Shown piece by piece: positions 1 to 14,200 of a stretch of 64,000 nucleotides of DNA (position 1 is its first letter; each line of letters begins with the position of its first letter). Both the position numbers and the translations under genes were made by a program. Origin of the DNA: Amblyornis subalaris (taxonomy: Eukaryota; Chordata; Aves; Passeriformes; Ptilonorhynchidae); assembly GCA_018881555.1 (NCBI GenBank), contig JACAXG010000065.1, positions 2,258,363-2,322,362 on the forward strand, written 5' to 3'. Below the pieces are notes generated by a model, which was given only the letters and a program-made list of their open reading frames with translations, searched no databases and was not told where the DNA came from.

Positions 1-1844
1 TTGTTCAGTTATCAAAAAAAAGTAAGGAACACTGAGAAAAAAACAGTCCGACTCTCCTTTGCCAATTCACAGTTTAAGTATTCTATCTTCGTTTTCTGTC
101 AGGCTATTCAGCACAAGAAGACACTTCTGGTTTATTCCCACAAAAGAGAAATAAAACCACCATATCCCAAAATGTCTAACAGTAAAGCATATAGTTTAGA
201 GGCAAAAAAAAAAAAAAAAAAGCACACATTTGGTGAAATGGAAGATTGTAAGCCTTTTGTCAGAAAACTTACACAGCCAGAAAAATTCAATGAAGAAAAT
301 TCATTTCAGCTTAATAGAGCCCATTCCAATTTCTCCCATTTAAAACTAATAAACAAACATGTACCCTGTGCGGACAAGTGCAAAAAGGAAAATTCTATGT
401 TCTCATATTTGTTACAAATTCACATTTGCCTGGTGCAGAAAGTTTATTTCTCAGGAAACACTTCAGAAATAATAGGTCCTGGTTGCTACAGTAGCTGAGA
501 TTTTTAATTTCCAGTGCCTCCAGATAAATAGTATAACAAAGATTTCTTCTTTGTTGAGGGCAGTTACTCTAAAGTGGCTTGAAGCTATCACACATAATAC
601 AAGTAATTTTGTTCTAGAATGGATTGAAACAAGCTTATCAGGATTGTTATCTGTTTATAAATTATATATTTAACAGTAAAGTAAGACAGACATGGCTGGA
701 ATGTTACACATGGGGAAACACGATTAGAGATATGCCAAATTACTCAACCTAATCCCAAGCAATAGAATCTTAAAGGCACTGGGAATTTCTAGAAGAATTA
801 ATCATTATATGTTGTAAAAAGCTCAATTAAATACCCTTAGAAACCAAGCAGAGATTCTTTCAGACCTGCCTGCAATATGTAGTCCTCTCAGCTGCAGAAT
901 GTTTGCCTCTCCGAGCATCCCTTCTCTTCTCATTCCTTTAGACACTGAACCTATGGAAAGCACACTTTCAGAAAAAAAAATCTTCAGTGCTTTCATGTCG
1001 CATATTTTATACACTTGTCCATCGTGAATTAATAGGAATCAATGAAGATGCACATTCTTAAAAATGGCCGCGGCTTCATTGGTCTAATCTACGAACTTTA
1101 AAGACTTTCGTTTTATGAGCTTTCCTCAGGGTAGGTATTTCAGTGTTCGAAAAACAGGGTTATGGACTGTTAAGTTAAGCACATGTTCTGCATCAACATT
1201 TTAGTTTCAGCAGGTTATTTGGTGCCAAGTTTGCCAGTCAGTATCATCAATTCGAAATATGCGCTTGTTTGTTTTTAACAGGTGTTTTGAGAACAGCACG
1301 GGACAGGAGAAAAGCAGTGTTAATGTATTCATTTAGTATTTATCCTTAATTCTGAAAATCCCCTTCCCTCTGAAACATGACAAAATTTCACCTCAGGTGT
1401 TTAAGACACATAGAGATGGAATTGAAAAGGAGTGCAAATAAGTACTTCTGTTACTTCACCAGCCTAATGATTTGTGCGCTTTCTTTACATTTCTATTGTA
1501 CATTTTTTCTCATCTAGTAATCGCAGATCTGGGTTTACATATAGTATAACCCATCTACTTACAGAAAACTACTTTCTATTGTGCAACTGATGTTAGATGT
1601 AGAACAAAAAAATAAGACTGAAGCTAAAAACCCAGTACTCTTTAGATAATGAAACAACCATGGACTTTAACCCAGTCTGTTCTTCTGAAGATCATTTGTT
1701 AGAGTTTGCATCAGAGGACAAAGAGGGAGAAGAAATTAAAACAATCTAAAACCAAAATTGGCTTACTCACATCAGTCGTGCCACAGAACCAAAATAATAG
1801 CTTGCTCTTAAAACTGAGTAACAGCAAAAAACCCAATAAGATTT

Positions 1845-1862
1845 ACACACACACACACACAC
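1845..1862. repeat. CA dinucleotide microsatellite
   Basis: About nine uninterrupted CA/AC units in intron 7. Confidence 0.85.
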
Positions 1863-4633
1863 CACTGTCACATTTGTGGGTCAGTTGAGATGGTGCATCA
1901 CAATTTCACAAAATCTACACACACAGATACACACTTCTTGCAGGTGTTATCTCAGACTTGGTCTGCTGAGAAGCCAAGTGAATCCCCACAGTGACGTTTG
2001 AAGGTTTAAAAGCTCAAGTTTTTGTTTCTAAATGCCTATGAAAACATTGCCTATGCTCAGAGGCCTTTTAAAACAAAACCAAAGCTTTTAAAGCTTCAAA
2101 AGCGGTCATGGGAATTTGCTCATCAGGAGGGAATCCTAAATGAAGACCAAGATTCAGTGGATTCCCCTGGACATGAGAAAAGCTGTAGCCTGTCTGCAGT
2201 TCTACTGTTTCTTGTAACAGATGTGGGCTGATTCAAGCAAAGCCTGATAAACCTTTGTTCATGCTTTACATTTTACAAAATCAACTTTTAAAAGGTTTAC
2301 ATCCTAATATTCTTTGCCATTCTATTAAAAAAAATCCAAAAAACAACAACAAAAAACCCACCCCAAATCTCCCAAAGAAAGAATACAACACTACCAAAAA
2401 ACACCCCTACCAAAAAACCTCATACTTTCATGGATATTAATGTAACTAAGAGACCAGTCCCCAAAGTCATTAACTTAAAAGAAACAAAGGGAGGAGGGTG
2501 GAAGCTAAACTTAGAACTTCTAATGTTATAAACTTAAATACATACAAGACAGGAAGGAAACCAACCGACAGTTGCTATTTAATATATGGAAGATGATCTA
2601 GAGAAGGAAATATTCTAATGCTGTGTTAAAGGCCTAAACTACTTTGAAAAACTTCTTTTTTTAAAAGTCAATGTTTTCTACCTATGACATTCTAAAAATA
2701 ATGTAAGAAGTTCCTAACAAGTTGTTTAAAGAACTGTTATAAAAAGGCTTCTAGAAAGTAAAATTTGAGTGGATCAAGACTGCCGAATCAGTTATTTAAA
2801 GCATAAGAAGCCTGGTGTAAATGAAGTCTTTCCTCTGAAAGTGAAGATACAGCTTTTACTCAGTTTTAAGATAAAGCACATGAGTAAAAATCCATGGTTT
2901 CACCTGAATTTAACAGCAACATTCCTGCCCACAGACTTTCTCCCTTTTCTTTTGGATGCAATAATCTCCTTTTGTTCACAGAAGTTACACCTTGCTCTAT
3001 TGAAGTAAGATGGACAACTCAAGAACAGCTAATGCGCATGGAAAAGGCATAAGAGCAGAGGATATTATGTTGGGGGGTTTTTTATGTTCAACAACAACAT
3101 CCATCTCAAATGATCAAAAACAAAATTAATCATGCTATAACAAACAGCTGTTTGATGGAAGATTGGAACAGAGGACCAATACATGGATCCTTCACTGGAC
3201 ATCTGGTTATGCATGAGTATATCCTGCCCATTACAGCCACTGTTTGAACTAGGATCCTTCACATCCAAGAATACTACAGTGGCAAGCAAAGCAGATCCAA
3301 GTGGATGGTTGTAGGGTTTGCCTTGTCTGCAGGGTGCTCTTTGCATAGTTTACAAATTATGTGCTAGACGGAGTTCCCAGACTCTTAAGAATAACTGAAC
3401 CTTACAAGGAAATTCTCTAAGGAGGCATGTAAAATGTTTATATGTGAATAAACAAAGAAAAAAAAATACACACACACCTCCTAAGAACGTGAGCAGCTCC
3501 TCTGAGCTCGCGTAAGGCAGTCATGAGTGTAGCATGAGAAACAAACTCAAATCTGTACTCACTGATTATAGGAACACAAATTATATAGAGATATTTTTTT
3601 GCCACACAGGCACACTAAGATTGAATCAATTCTGCTTTCAGATGTACAGACTGTGCTCCCACCAACTCCCACTAAAGTCAGAATTTGACCTATTGTGTAC
3701 TTTACATTCACATCAATGAAGTCAGTAAGAATGCAGAAAATTGCTTTAGAAAGATGTAAAATTCTTTCCTAGTTCTAAAATAAAAGGACAGCTTATTTCT
3801 TTTAAACAAACCAGATTGATAGCCATTTGGAAGAGCTTAAAAGAGGGTTAATTGGCATACAGTAAACCTGAATTCTGACAGCATGGACTTCTAGCTAAAA
3901 TGACATTCTCTTTAGTGGTCCTAGGACAGTAGGATTAGTTTACAAGAAAGTAGAGAGGGGCTTGAAACCAAACCCTGAATGTCACTGATGAATTACCAGA
4001 TTAGGAAGGCCTGCCCAAATTCAGATTCAGAAAAGAAAACAAAACAACAAAAAAGGGGCAAATTTGTAGCTAAGCCTGAGTTATAAATTAATAGTACAAA
4101 TGAAAGATCTTTAAAAACAAAAAGAAGAAATCAATAAAGCCCTTCTTTCATCAGCCTTGCTCATACAGAGAACTTTATGCCAAACTATGCTCAGAGCTGG
4201 GAATATGAACTCTTAATAACATCTAACTCAGGGAAATAATTAGGATAGCCAATTCACAGATAAATGAAAGTGTTTCATCTATCATTGCAGATATGCACTA
4301 CAGAAGATTTTCTTGAAATAGATAAGGTAGGATGAATTTCATATTTCTGAGAGAAGGGAGAAAACAGGCACATATGCAGTGTAAGATATACAGTAGCAAC
4401 TACATCTAAAGTAAGTTTGTTAACTATACAGATGTTCAGATATGGTCCCTGAAACCTGTAAGAAAACAGCAAAATCTATAAGTAATTAAAATCTAAGAAA
4501 CATCCAACACTAATATGGTAGCCTTTGTTATGTTTTTTAACTGGAAAACTGCATTGTTACTTCTCTCTTAGATGAAGTATGAGCACTGCAGTAATTTTTC
4601 TCTTTTTAAGATCCTTTTGTTACCTTATATGTT

Positions 4634-4910
4634 TGAAAAGCAGAGGCTGAGGCCAGATAAGAGGAGAAGAAAAAGTAAAAATTTATTTTTGAGGTACGGA
4701 GAGAGCAAAACCTTTTCCCCGGGGTACCCTCAGGATCAACTGCTTTCGCAGGAACTGGGCCCGGTCTCTTGTGGCGGCGCAAGCAAGTGTAAGTTGTACA
4801 AGAAGGTAAAAAGGGTAAAAGGTGTGTGTGTCCGCATGCTCAAGCTTCTACTATTATAGGGTTTCAGTGAATTAATGTAGTTTTGAAATATTCTCCAATG
4901 AAAAGCAGAA
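4634..4910 (-). mobile_element. Possible LTR-like fragment
   Basis: A CpG-bearing, GC-rich block (about 4700-4800) stands out in AT-rich intron. On the minus strand it has a TATA-like CTATAATAG (about 4850-4858), then the GC-rich part, an AATAAA signal (about 4684-4690) and an end in TTTTCA, an order typical of an LTR. The 11-mer TGAAAAGCAGA occurs at both 4634 and 4899. I do not recognise the family, and no clear target duplication is seen, so this could be chance. Confidence 0.3.
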
Positions 4911-6546
4911 TTTTATGAGATTATTCCTTGTGGCAGATTTCTATTGGGAGTCTCTGCTTAGTTCAGTTAACTTCGTTTTTCAGTCGTCATAAAGCAATAT
5001 CCTGTCCCACTCTGGAATGCTTAAGGACGATAATTACTTCTATTTTGTCTAGAACAGAGTGCATTATTATCTTATGAATTTTAGTAGAAAGTTACTGGAA
5101 TTCTAACATTACATTCTAACATATATAAAGCTAGAAAAAGCAAAAAATCCCCTGGCATCACTTTCACAAGCAAAGAACAGAGCATGCAGAATTTTAAGTC
5201 ATATGGGATGCTAGCACAGATCAGCCTATGCCTGTTTCCCTAAAATAGGAAAGACATATATATGCATTAAGCACTTTGGTAACCTCTAAATCAAAATTTA
5301 GTTTTGTAATACTATAAACTTATCGTATTTACCTTTTTACACAAAACGGATAAAAGACTGCTGAAGAAATTACCCATTAAAATAAAGCATTACTGAAGTT
5401 TAACACTTTCCATCTAGAAGGACATGTCTAAATTTGAACCCCCCAAAAAAGCTATGAACCAGAAATATTTTCTTACTCAAATATATTTTCACATCATGAC
5501 AGATGTTTTGCACAAAATATGTTAAGTATCTGAATACACAAAATGAATCTTAAGTTCACGGATCCAGAAGCACATGAAATCTAATCGAATGTCTAATAAG
5601 CTAAAGTAGACAAAACTCACCAACTTTAAGGAAAATATTTGTATCTTATGACTAGAGCAAAATTGTCAATTGAAAACAAATCCTACGAAGGCTGAGGTGG
5701 TCAATATTAATCCTACTGTGGGCCTCCTGATTTCAGTAACAGGACCTGCAATATACAGAGTAAAGCAATGTAATGGCCTTTGCCAGACTGAGGTCCTACT
5801 TCCGCTGCTGTAGGCACTTCTGAAAATGGAAATTCTATGCTGAAACATACATAGGAATTTTAGTCCTTTGCCATTCCTTGCCTAAAAAATATTTGCCATC
5901 TCCTTAATGCTAATTATTACATTAAAAATTTTAGCAAGTGGCAAATTGTAATTTGAACTTCAGCTTAATACTGAGAAACAAAAATAAAAGGCATGAATGA
6001 AGAAATAATAAAAAGGTGACAGTCTTTGGCTGTGGAGAACACATAGGGCCCTAATAATTTTCTCAAGGCAGGGAACTGACAGTAAAAGTTATATTCATTG
6101 GGTTTTACATGTTCTATGGCATGAGTATTTTTCATTCAAAACAGCTTTATTAACAATCGGATAGCACAGAAAAACAAGAAAAAAAATCCTGATAGAAAAA
6201 CTGACATCCTCCCTTTCTACTTTTTGCAAGAAATTTTTTATATAAAACATTAGCAAAGAAAAATAATGTTTGGGCATGAGGTGGATGTACAGTATATATG
6301 GTTGTTTTAAACAAGTGAATTATGTAAACAGCTGAATGGAAGTCCATGAAAACAAAGCAATGTAATCTAGTCAAAATTATTGTTGTCTCAGTGAAGCACT
6401 TGGGACACTGTTTGAGCAGCAGGACCTCAATATGTTAGGTACTGTACAAATAAAGCACAAGGACAATCATTCTCCCTTTTTATTTTTTTTTTTAAACTGG
6501 CAGAAGCCCAGTGTACCTCCATTGATTTCAGATGTATTAGAAAGGA

Positions 6547-6621
6547 AGGGCCTGATCCAAAGCTCACTGAAGTCAACCAAAGTCTCTTTCTGTTGATTTA
6601 ACAGGCTTTGGATTAGTCCCT
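6547..6621. repeat. Palindromic MITE-like relic
   Basis: The left arm AGGGCCTGATCCAAAGC and the reverse complement of the right arm, AGGGACTAATCCAAAGC, match at 15 of 17 bases, with a centre of type GAAGTCAACC. This is the pattern of the old GGCCTGATCC palindromic DNA elements shared by birds, crocodiles and turtles (family assigned from memory). Confidence 0.55.
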
Positions 6622-9600
6622 AAATAAGAACAGATTTTGGCTCAGCTAAAGGATTTCACTTAAGCCCTCTGCTTGTTCAAGCATCTAGTAGGAGCTAAGA
6701 GAACACTGCGGCCCTACTGAGTAGGAGGCTGTGTTCATTCCAAACTATCCCCTTTAACAGATGTACAGGGTCAGGAGTCCCACGAAATGGAGAACCATCA
6801 GTAAGTGGTAAATCTGAGGTGGGAGGAATTAGGAAGGAAGCTTCAAGCTGAAAAATTTTGATTTGTGCTATTTGTGCTATGTTCCATCCTCTTTAGGCAA
6901 GAGTGTAAAATTAGAGAGGGAGTTCATGCGAGTTTCCGAATTTTACGCTCGTAAATTATTTAAAACCTTAGCACCAAGTCCTGCAATAATATTATATACA
7001 TGTATTTGCCATATTCACTCTGCTGAACTCTCTGCAAATGAGGGCTGCCTTTAGTAAAGGTGTGACCAACTTGCAGCTGTATGTGGAGAGGCCCAAGGAA
7101 AATTTAAACATATGTAATTGCTTAAACAAGTGTCTCCATAGTAAGCTGGTGGGCATAATGCAAGATTATAAGGAAAAGTGCACTCTTTACTTATTTAAGA
7201 ATTAAATGCTGGGGTTGTCAAAAAATTTCATGGTACAAATCACATATTAATAGAGAATTTGCTGAATTCCCCTCTCTTGCTTTCATGGCTGCTCCACCAA
7301 TCCTTGTCAGTTATAGCAAATGCTCTGTTTACACAAGGAAGTAGAAGACCCCAATCCTAGCCTGTGCGTGAGGAATGTATAGTGCCAAGGGTGTACAAAG
7401 GTAACCATCCATAAAATAATTTGAGCTCATTCCATGAGTTATGAGGCCAGCAGTTTAGGACAGCACTCAGTGCAAGTTTGAGCATCTGGAGTTAGCAATG
7501 GACTTCAGCCTCAGAGCAGCTGGGAAGTCAGTGAAGCAGGGGGAAACCACTTTGTCTTGCTCTTTCCTGGGCTCACTGCCCCTGCTGTAGGTAGGAATAG
7601 GTCACCAGGGCCATGGTGCCAACTCTGCCACCAGATAATTTCCCTGTGTTACCTCCTTATGCCAGGGTAAAGACAGCTTCACAAATAACCTAAAAACAGA
7701 TAGGCTTTCGGGCTATCACTTATAAACCACTCATATGTAACAGTAGAAAACAAAGAATCATTTACTTTCTCCAACTCTACACCTACCTGAATTAATATAT
7801 TGAGTACAATCAAACAGAAGCAGTCGAATTCCTTAAAGTTAAGTTTGAGTTTACTGCGTGGCTTTATTCTCTCAAATAGAGAAATTTTCAAAACTGTTAG
7901 CATTTCAAGAAATTAACTGAACTGAAAGCACAAATTAATTTTTCTCTGAAGCTCAATTTAACATTTAAAAACCACCAGAGGAAAAGAGTGATTCAAAACT
8001 TTGCTATGCAAATAAAAAAACCCAGTGCTTATTAACATTTGTCCTCTAGAATGTAGGGCATGATGAAGTTTTGTTCCAAAATATATTAGGAAGCATTAGA
8101 ACTTTATGGCTGTCTTTTTGTAGATCCTACGTCTTAATGGCAGTAGTTCCTGTGGAAGTTATAAAAAAACTAATAGGGGTTTTTTTGTGTATTTGTTTTT
8201 TAAGATACGAGAATCATGCTTTGCTTTCATTTATTTGGATGCATTTCAGCCAAACTTTGAATATTTGAAAACAGCAGCACCCCTGCTCTTGCTACTGATT
8301 CCATGCAAGAAGGATCAAGATCTTATGTGAATAATGTTTCTCTTCTTCTCTCCTCTGAGAAGAAAGAACTGCTTTTAACTGACTCCCACTGCCTTCCTTC
8401 AAACCTCCTCTGGACAGTCCTCCACTGACTCATGAATAAAAGACAGATCTTTCAAGAGTACTGTAACTGCGATCAAGACACCGAGTTGCTGCATTTTAAA
8501 ATATTATTCTTAAGTTCTGTAGAAAGCCAAGCTTCTAAGTCTAGATTGGTGTGCTTATTAACACTCAAACCAGTAATAAACCACTGTAAAACAGCAACAC
8601 GAAATGTTATCAATTCCCCCTCAAATGGATATGATGTATTTCTTAATTAACAAAAAATACCTAAATAGGAAGCAGACTATTCATGATACTGCTGCCAGCT
8701 CTGATGCCCTAAGCTTTTATTCTTAGCCACCACTGCCTTTGCATATGCTGAAAACTCACAGGCAACTGAGCAGGGGATATGCTAGATTGTCTCATGCCAG
8801 GATGAGAAAAATCAATGTCGATGTTTAAAAGACAGAGCTATTGATGTGCAAGGTCACTAAGCATCACAACCCATTCTATAGCTCTAGAGTACTAAGGAAT
8901 TCCTACAGAAGGGGGGAAAAAAAAAGCAATGCATTGCACAATGTTGTTTAAAACCAGCATTACCCTTGAGTCCCTAAGAGCTAAATATGAACATACAATC
9001 CAAGTTGTCCTTGGTCTACAGTTACTATGTTTGTTCAGGAGGAGAAAAACAAAACCACTAAACAAGGAATACACATATATAGTGATACAACAATTTTTTA
9101 AACATTGGAAAAACCACTTTAGACTTTTCATCTTTATGGAAACATCACTAAAGAACTGGTGATGTGATCCACACCATACTTTTTTTATCACTTCATAAAT
9201 CTTGTTCATTAAAAACAATACAAAGTTAAAAGATCAAGGCTATTTCATTCACCTTTTTTCACCTTTGTTGAAAAAAGAATATGTGTTTTTAAATAAACAC
9301 TACAATAATTTACAAATGCAGTATATCCAGAGCTTATTTTATGAAATTCAAGGAGGCCAAGAGAAGAACACACTTGAGTTTTCATAAACCTGCATTCCTG
9401 GAATATCAGAGCAGTCCACAACAACAGATGACCATTTCATACAATTCATGGAACTCTAGCGTCCATTGTACATTTGGGGAAGAACACAAGTCAGAGTGGG
9501 CGTGTAATTTACACAAGGTCCTCTCAGATTCAGTTCTGCATTTAGCTGCTCCTGGGTAGACAGACACACCTCTACCTCATGGCAATAAACTGAGAAGATA

Positions 9601-10687
9601 CAGGGAGCCTACCAAAATAACAGATGTCTTCCCAGTGACCATACTTGTTACTTGGATCATGCCTGCAGGTAGTGGGATAATTAAGGTGGCTGTCACTGTT
9701 TCCCTGTATTATCCTATCTTTACAACTACACTGCTTTTTTATAGCTCACATAACACCAGAAAGTTGCAAGTGCAAGTTTCTACGTGTGTTTTCAGGTGCA
9801 CTTTGTTATTCTTGTAAACATTTTTGAATACTCTTTTTCATTTACTGCATGCACAAAGACTTACACAAACCAGTAGAAACCACTGGTTTAAATGGCAATC
9901 ATTTATTTGAAGATGATATCCTAAATATATAGACACTCATCCGATTTTAAAAATCCTCAGCTTATCAAGACTTACATGTAGATGGCTTGATTTTTTTAGT
10001 GAATGAAAAACCTACCTGAATGATACAATAACTTAAGTGAATAGGAAGGTAGAAAATAAGAGAAATTACTCACTTCAGCCTTCCTGCAACCTCAGCTCCA
10101 GCTTTAATAACCTGTAGTACCTGTTACTAGAAAGTACACTAAGAAAGTATATCTGGACACCAGATTTGGTTTTATTCATATCCTGCAATCTGTTACTTAA
10201 AAGTGAAGTGATTTTATAAATTGAAACTGACATTTTACAGTAATTCAAAATCAGAATGGTTTGAAAATTCAGAACTATAAACAAATGCATCAAATCATAT
10301 TAAGAGCCAGATAAACACATGTGTCAAGTCTTCTTCACCTGTTCTACTTCTTCTACTATATAGATATAGAAGCTGCAAGAATCACGAACTGGTTAGCACT
10401 CCTCAGGCAAAAAACAAGGCATTAAGACAAAGGCCAGCGTACTACAATGTGTAGTGCCATAATGCAGGGTTTGATGCTCTAGAGGGCCTTCGACAAGTAC
10501 TGTACAGCAAAAAATCAATCAAAAATCAGCATGATAACAGAGCATGAGTTGGCCTGTACCAGCCTTAAGCCCCACAAGGCTTCTTGGGTCCCTTTCATTC
10601 ACCAGGCTGCCCTGAGCTTGGTGAGCCTGCCCTCCCGCTCTGAGCACTCTGGACATGTCAATACCTTTTACCTATGGCTTTCACCTT

Positions 10688-11231
10688 CGCACTGGTTCTG
10701 GTGGGATTAGAGCTAATTTTCTTCACAGTGGCTACTATGGGGCTGTGTTTTCTATTTGTGCTGGAAAGAGCATTGATAACACAGGGGTGTGGGTTTTTTG
10801 TGGCCAAGCAGCACTTGCACAGTATCACCAACACAGAGGCTGGGGTGCACAAGAACCTGGGAGGGCACACAGCCGGGACAGATGACCCCAACTGACCAAG
10901 CGGATATCCCACACCATATGGCGTATTGCTCAGCATATAGAACTGTAGAAAAGAAGAGGAAGGGGAAGATGCCCAGAGTGATATAATTGTTGTCCCAAGT
11001 CACCCTTGTGCATGATGGAGCCCTGCTTCCCTTGAAATGGCTGAACACCTGTCTGGTGAGGGGAAGTGCTGAATGAACTCCTTGTTTTGCGTTACCTATT
11101 AAACCGTCTTTATCTCAACCCATGAGATTTTTCACTTTTACCCTTCAGATTCTCTCCCCTGTCTCACTGGCAGGGGGGAATGGGCAAGTGACTGTGAGGG
11201 GCTGAGCTGCCCACTGAGGCTAAGCCACAAC
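10688..11231 (+). mobile_element. Solo LTR of an avian endogenous retrovirus
   Basis: The sequence matches an LTR family I know from bird genomes: near the start GAGCTAATTTTCTTCACAG and GGGGCTGTGTTTTCTATTTG, then GACAGATGACCCCAACTGAC, the ATTAAA polyadenylation signal (11098-11103), TTTTTCACTTTTACCCTTC and a tail resembling GCTAAGCCACAA. The flanks carry the same six bases, CACCTT, at 10682-10687 and 11232-11237, which fits the 6-bp target duplication of class II (ERVK-like) elements. No internal retroviral region or second LTR is nearby, so this is a recombination remnant with no proteins. It lies antisense to MEIS2 in intron 7. Exact ends are uncertain by a few bases, since the usual TG...CA termini are not intact. 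Confidence 0.8.
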
Positions 11232-14200
11232 CACCTTGTACAGTAAGGAGAGCTGACAGTCCCAATGGATCTTTTAAGCTTTTCAAAGTGGAATTTGATT
11301 TTTCTTGGCATAGATTTGAATGCTTTTGGTTTTCTCTCTTTCTTTTTTATTTTTTTTCTTAAATAAATTTCTCCTCTAAGTAAACCTACTGATTTCAGGC
11401 TGTAAACACCCTCAGCATTAAATAGATCCCTCCAATCCTATGGATGAATACAGAGAGGTGATTCCTCCGTCACATGCGACAAAGTACAACTTGAGAAGTA
11501 CAAGAGACAGAAATACTGTTCAATTACATACAAATTGTTATGCATACAACAAAACGGGCCTACAAATATTTCACTCATATGGTAGGTTTAATTTCAATAT
11601 TTCTTTAATTACTTTCCAACAATGTCTGGTTTCTGTTGAATTTACGCTACTATTTGGCATTTGATGCAACCCCAAAAAGAGAAGATACATATGTCCTCTC
11701 TTCACAGTCTTGGCATTTTTACCTTAACTCAGGCATTGAAGGGATTGGTTTGAAAAATTACCTTGCTGATTAGCTGGGTTTTCTGGTAAATATATTGCAT
11801 TAAACTTTACATTCTGAATATGACATAAGGTACACAAACATTCTGTCTGACTCAACAGCAACATATCACGGCTTAAGGAGGACATGTATGCTGATCTCTG
11901 TGAGCAAAGAAAGAGCTAATTGGGAGTTAGATTCAGTGTGATTATCAGCTTGTTTATGATAAGGGAGTACTCTTCTGAACAGCACTGTAAATTCATTCCC
12001 TGATTGTGGTGTTAAACCACAGCTCACCCCTCCCCCCCCTTTTTTTTATTTGGTTAGAAGGGGCTTTAAACTATTTTAAGCAGATGACAGTGTCATGCTT
12101 TGATTTTCCTCCGTCTTAAAAAATAAATCAGCTACATGAGCCTGATGTCAAATTTCACTTTCTAATCGGAGAAAGGCACATTTTAAGTGTTTACTATAAG
12201 AACACATTTGGGTAATTTTTCCCCATGTCATTACGAACATTAGACTGACCCAATTAATATGAAATGTTTCTATGCTGCTGGAACAGACCGTGTTACAGAA
12301 GAGCCATTTGCACAACCTGTTCATGATTATGGGCCATAAGGACACAAAGATGGCATAGACATTTGTGGACCATCTGAATTCTTACAGGGGAACAGGAAAG
12401 AGTGGAAAAAAAAAAATTTGTTAGCTGACTGTTGTGGGTCATGTTTTTTAATCCAGAGTATTGGACATGTAACACAGCAACAAGAGCTGATCATTTTGTT
12501 TAATCACCTTTTGGATCTGTGCCAGATGGTCTCTATTGAGAGCGCTGCAAACAGAGAGAGATGAACTGCGTCTAACATGCCACTAGAGCTTTCCCGTAAA
12601 TGTCTGAGAACTGAATCCAACAAGAATTTAGTCTCAGAGCAGAAAGGGATACATTTAAAAACTATGTGCATTAACTATACTTTTCCCCATAGAATCCTCA
12701 CTTGGCATGAATAATTTACCCTCTCTTATGCTAATGGGATCATGAAAGTATCCCTGTGTCTTTAGTGCAGCTATTCTCAGCTTTCAGTAATTACCCCACC
12801 CAGTGAAAATAACATGGCTCCTGCAGCTGAACGGCCTACCAGTACCTGGCAATTAGAAAGATCATGGCTGACAGAGGAGCGGTCCGGAGATGGACACACA
12901 AGCTTCGGCAGCCTGAGGAGCAGTTTGAAAAATTAAAAGCCTTCCACTGTGAACATTTCCGTAGTTGCTTAGAATCAACATGGAAAGAGCAGCTCCTGCA
13001 AGGGCATTTTTATTTTTTAAGGATGACAGAGAGTATTCCAATGTACTGTCCAGGCACCCTCATATTAAGAAATAGAAACATTCCTCGGTCATCAACAGTT
13101 AAAATAAAGTTTATGGGGTGTTTTTTTTTTTTCTTAAATTAGTGCTGTCATACTAAACAAGAGGGAGAGAATTAAAAAGTCAATTAATGAGAGTCCTTCA
13201 GTATCTGACAATTTTATCTGCTACACAAAGGAAACCCAGTAGTATTTCATTAATGAAAAGTTTTTATAAAACCATTACAAGGAACTAGGCTTTGACCTCT
13301 GTCCATAGCACTCCATGTTAGGTAGTTCACTATGTAAAAATTATCAGGCTAAAACATCTGGGAAAGAAAGCTATGAAACAGCAGGGAACGTGGCTGGTTT
13401 ATTGTTTATCTTTTGTTTATGAGGCAGTATTCAAGTTTAATTACTACTCTAAATTAAACTCTAACAGGCATCAGGAGACATCCCTTTACACAACTATGTT
13501 AAAAAAAAAAAATCCAGAGATTCCAACACTAGATCTTTCAAATAAATTGGTATATATTGGAAGAAATTAGTCTGTAACAACACAGGAAGACATTTAAGTA
13601 CTTGATACTGTATATTTGAACGTGTTGCATTTTGAAGCCATTGCTATTATAACAAACATACAATTATAATTTAGTGAATGGGATGTTATCTAGCATTTGG
13701 AGGCAAATTGGGTTAGGCTGAATATGATCTGAGATGGAAAGAATGGCCTAAGGGGGAATCCTACCTTTTTATTTTGAAATACAAATACATAAATATATAT
13801 ACGCACATATACACATACCTATATTTAAAAACATCCAGAAACATGAAGTCAGAGGCAAACCTCTCTACAGTAACAATCTCAAGTAAAATCATGTAGTTTT
13901 TTTCCCTGAAAATTCACATAAAAACATTGAGGAAGGAGTTCACTATGTCTACCATAACAGTAAGTGACCAGTTTTAGATGAACTTAGCTGTAGGAAAAAA
14001 TAAAAGTTGAAAGCAACTAGCAAAAGATTATTCCAGATGGCATCTGTCATATTGTATTTAGGGTTATTTTAAAGAGATTGCTGCCACTATGAAAACATTC
14101 CATTGACAGAGTTTTGCTAGGCTGCATTTGAAACCCCAGCAAAACATACTACAAATATGGAAGTAAATGTTTTCTAATGTGTATGTAGATTTTTTTTTTA

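Noticed and set aside
1..498. 165-codon open frame at the window start
   Set aside because: It begins at a TTG at the edge, runs through an A homopolymer and lacks any known domain; it lies in MEIS2 intron 7.
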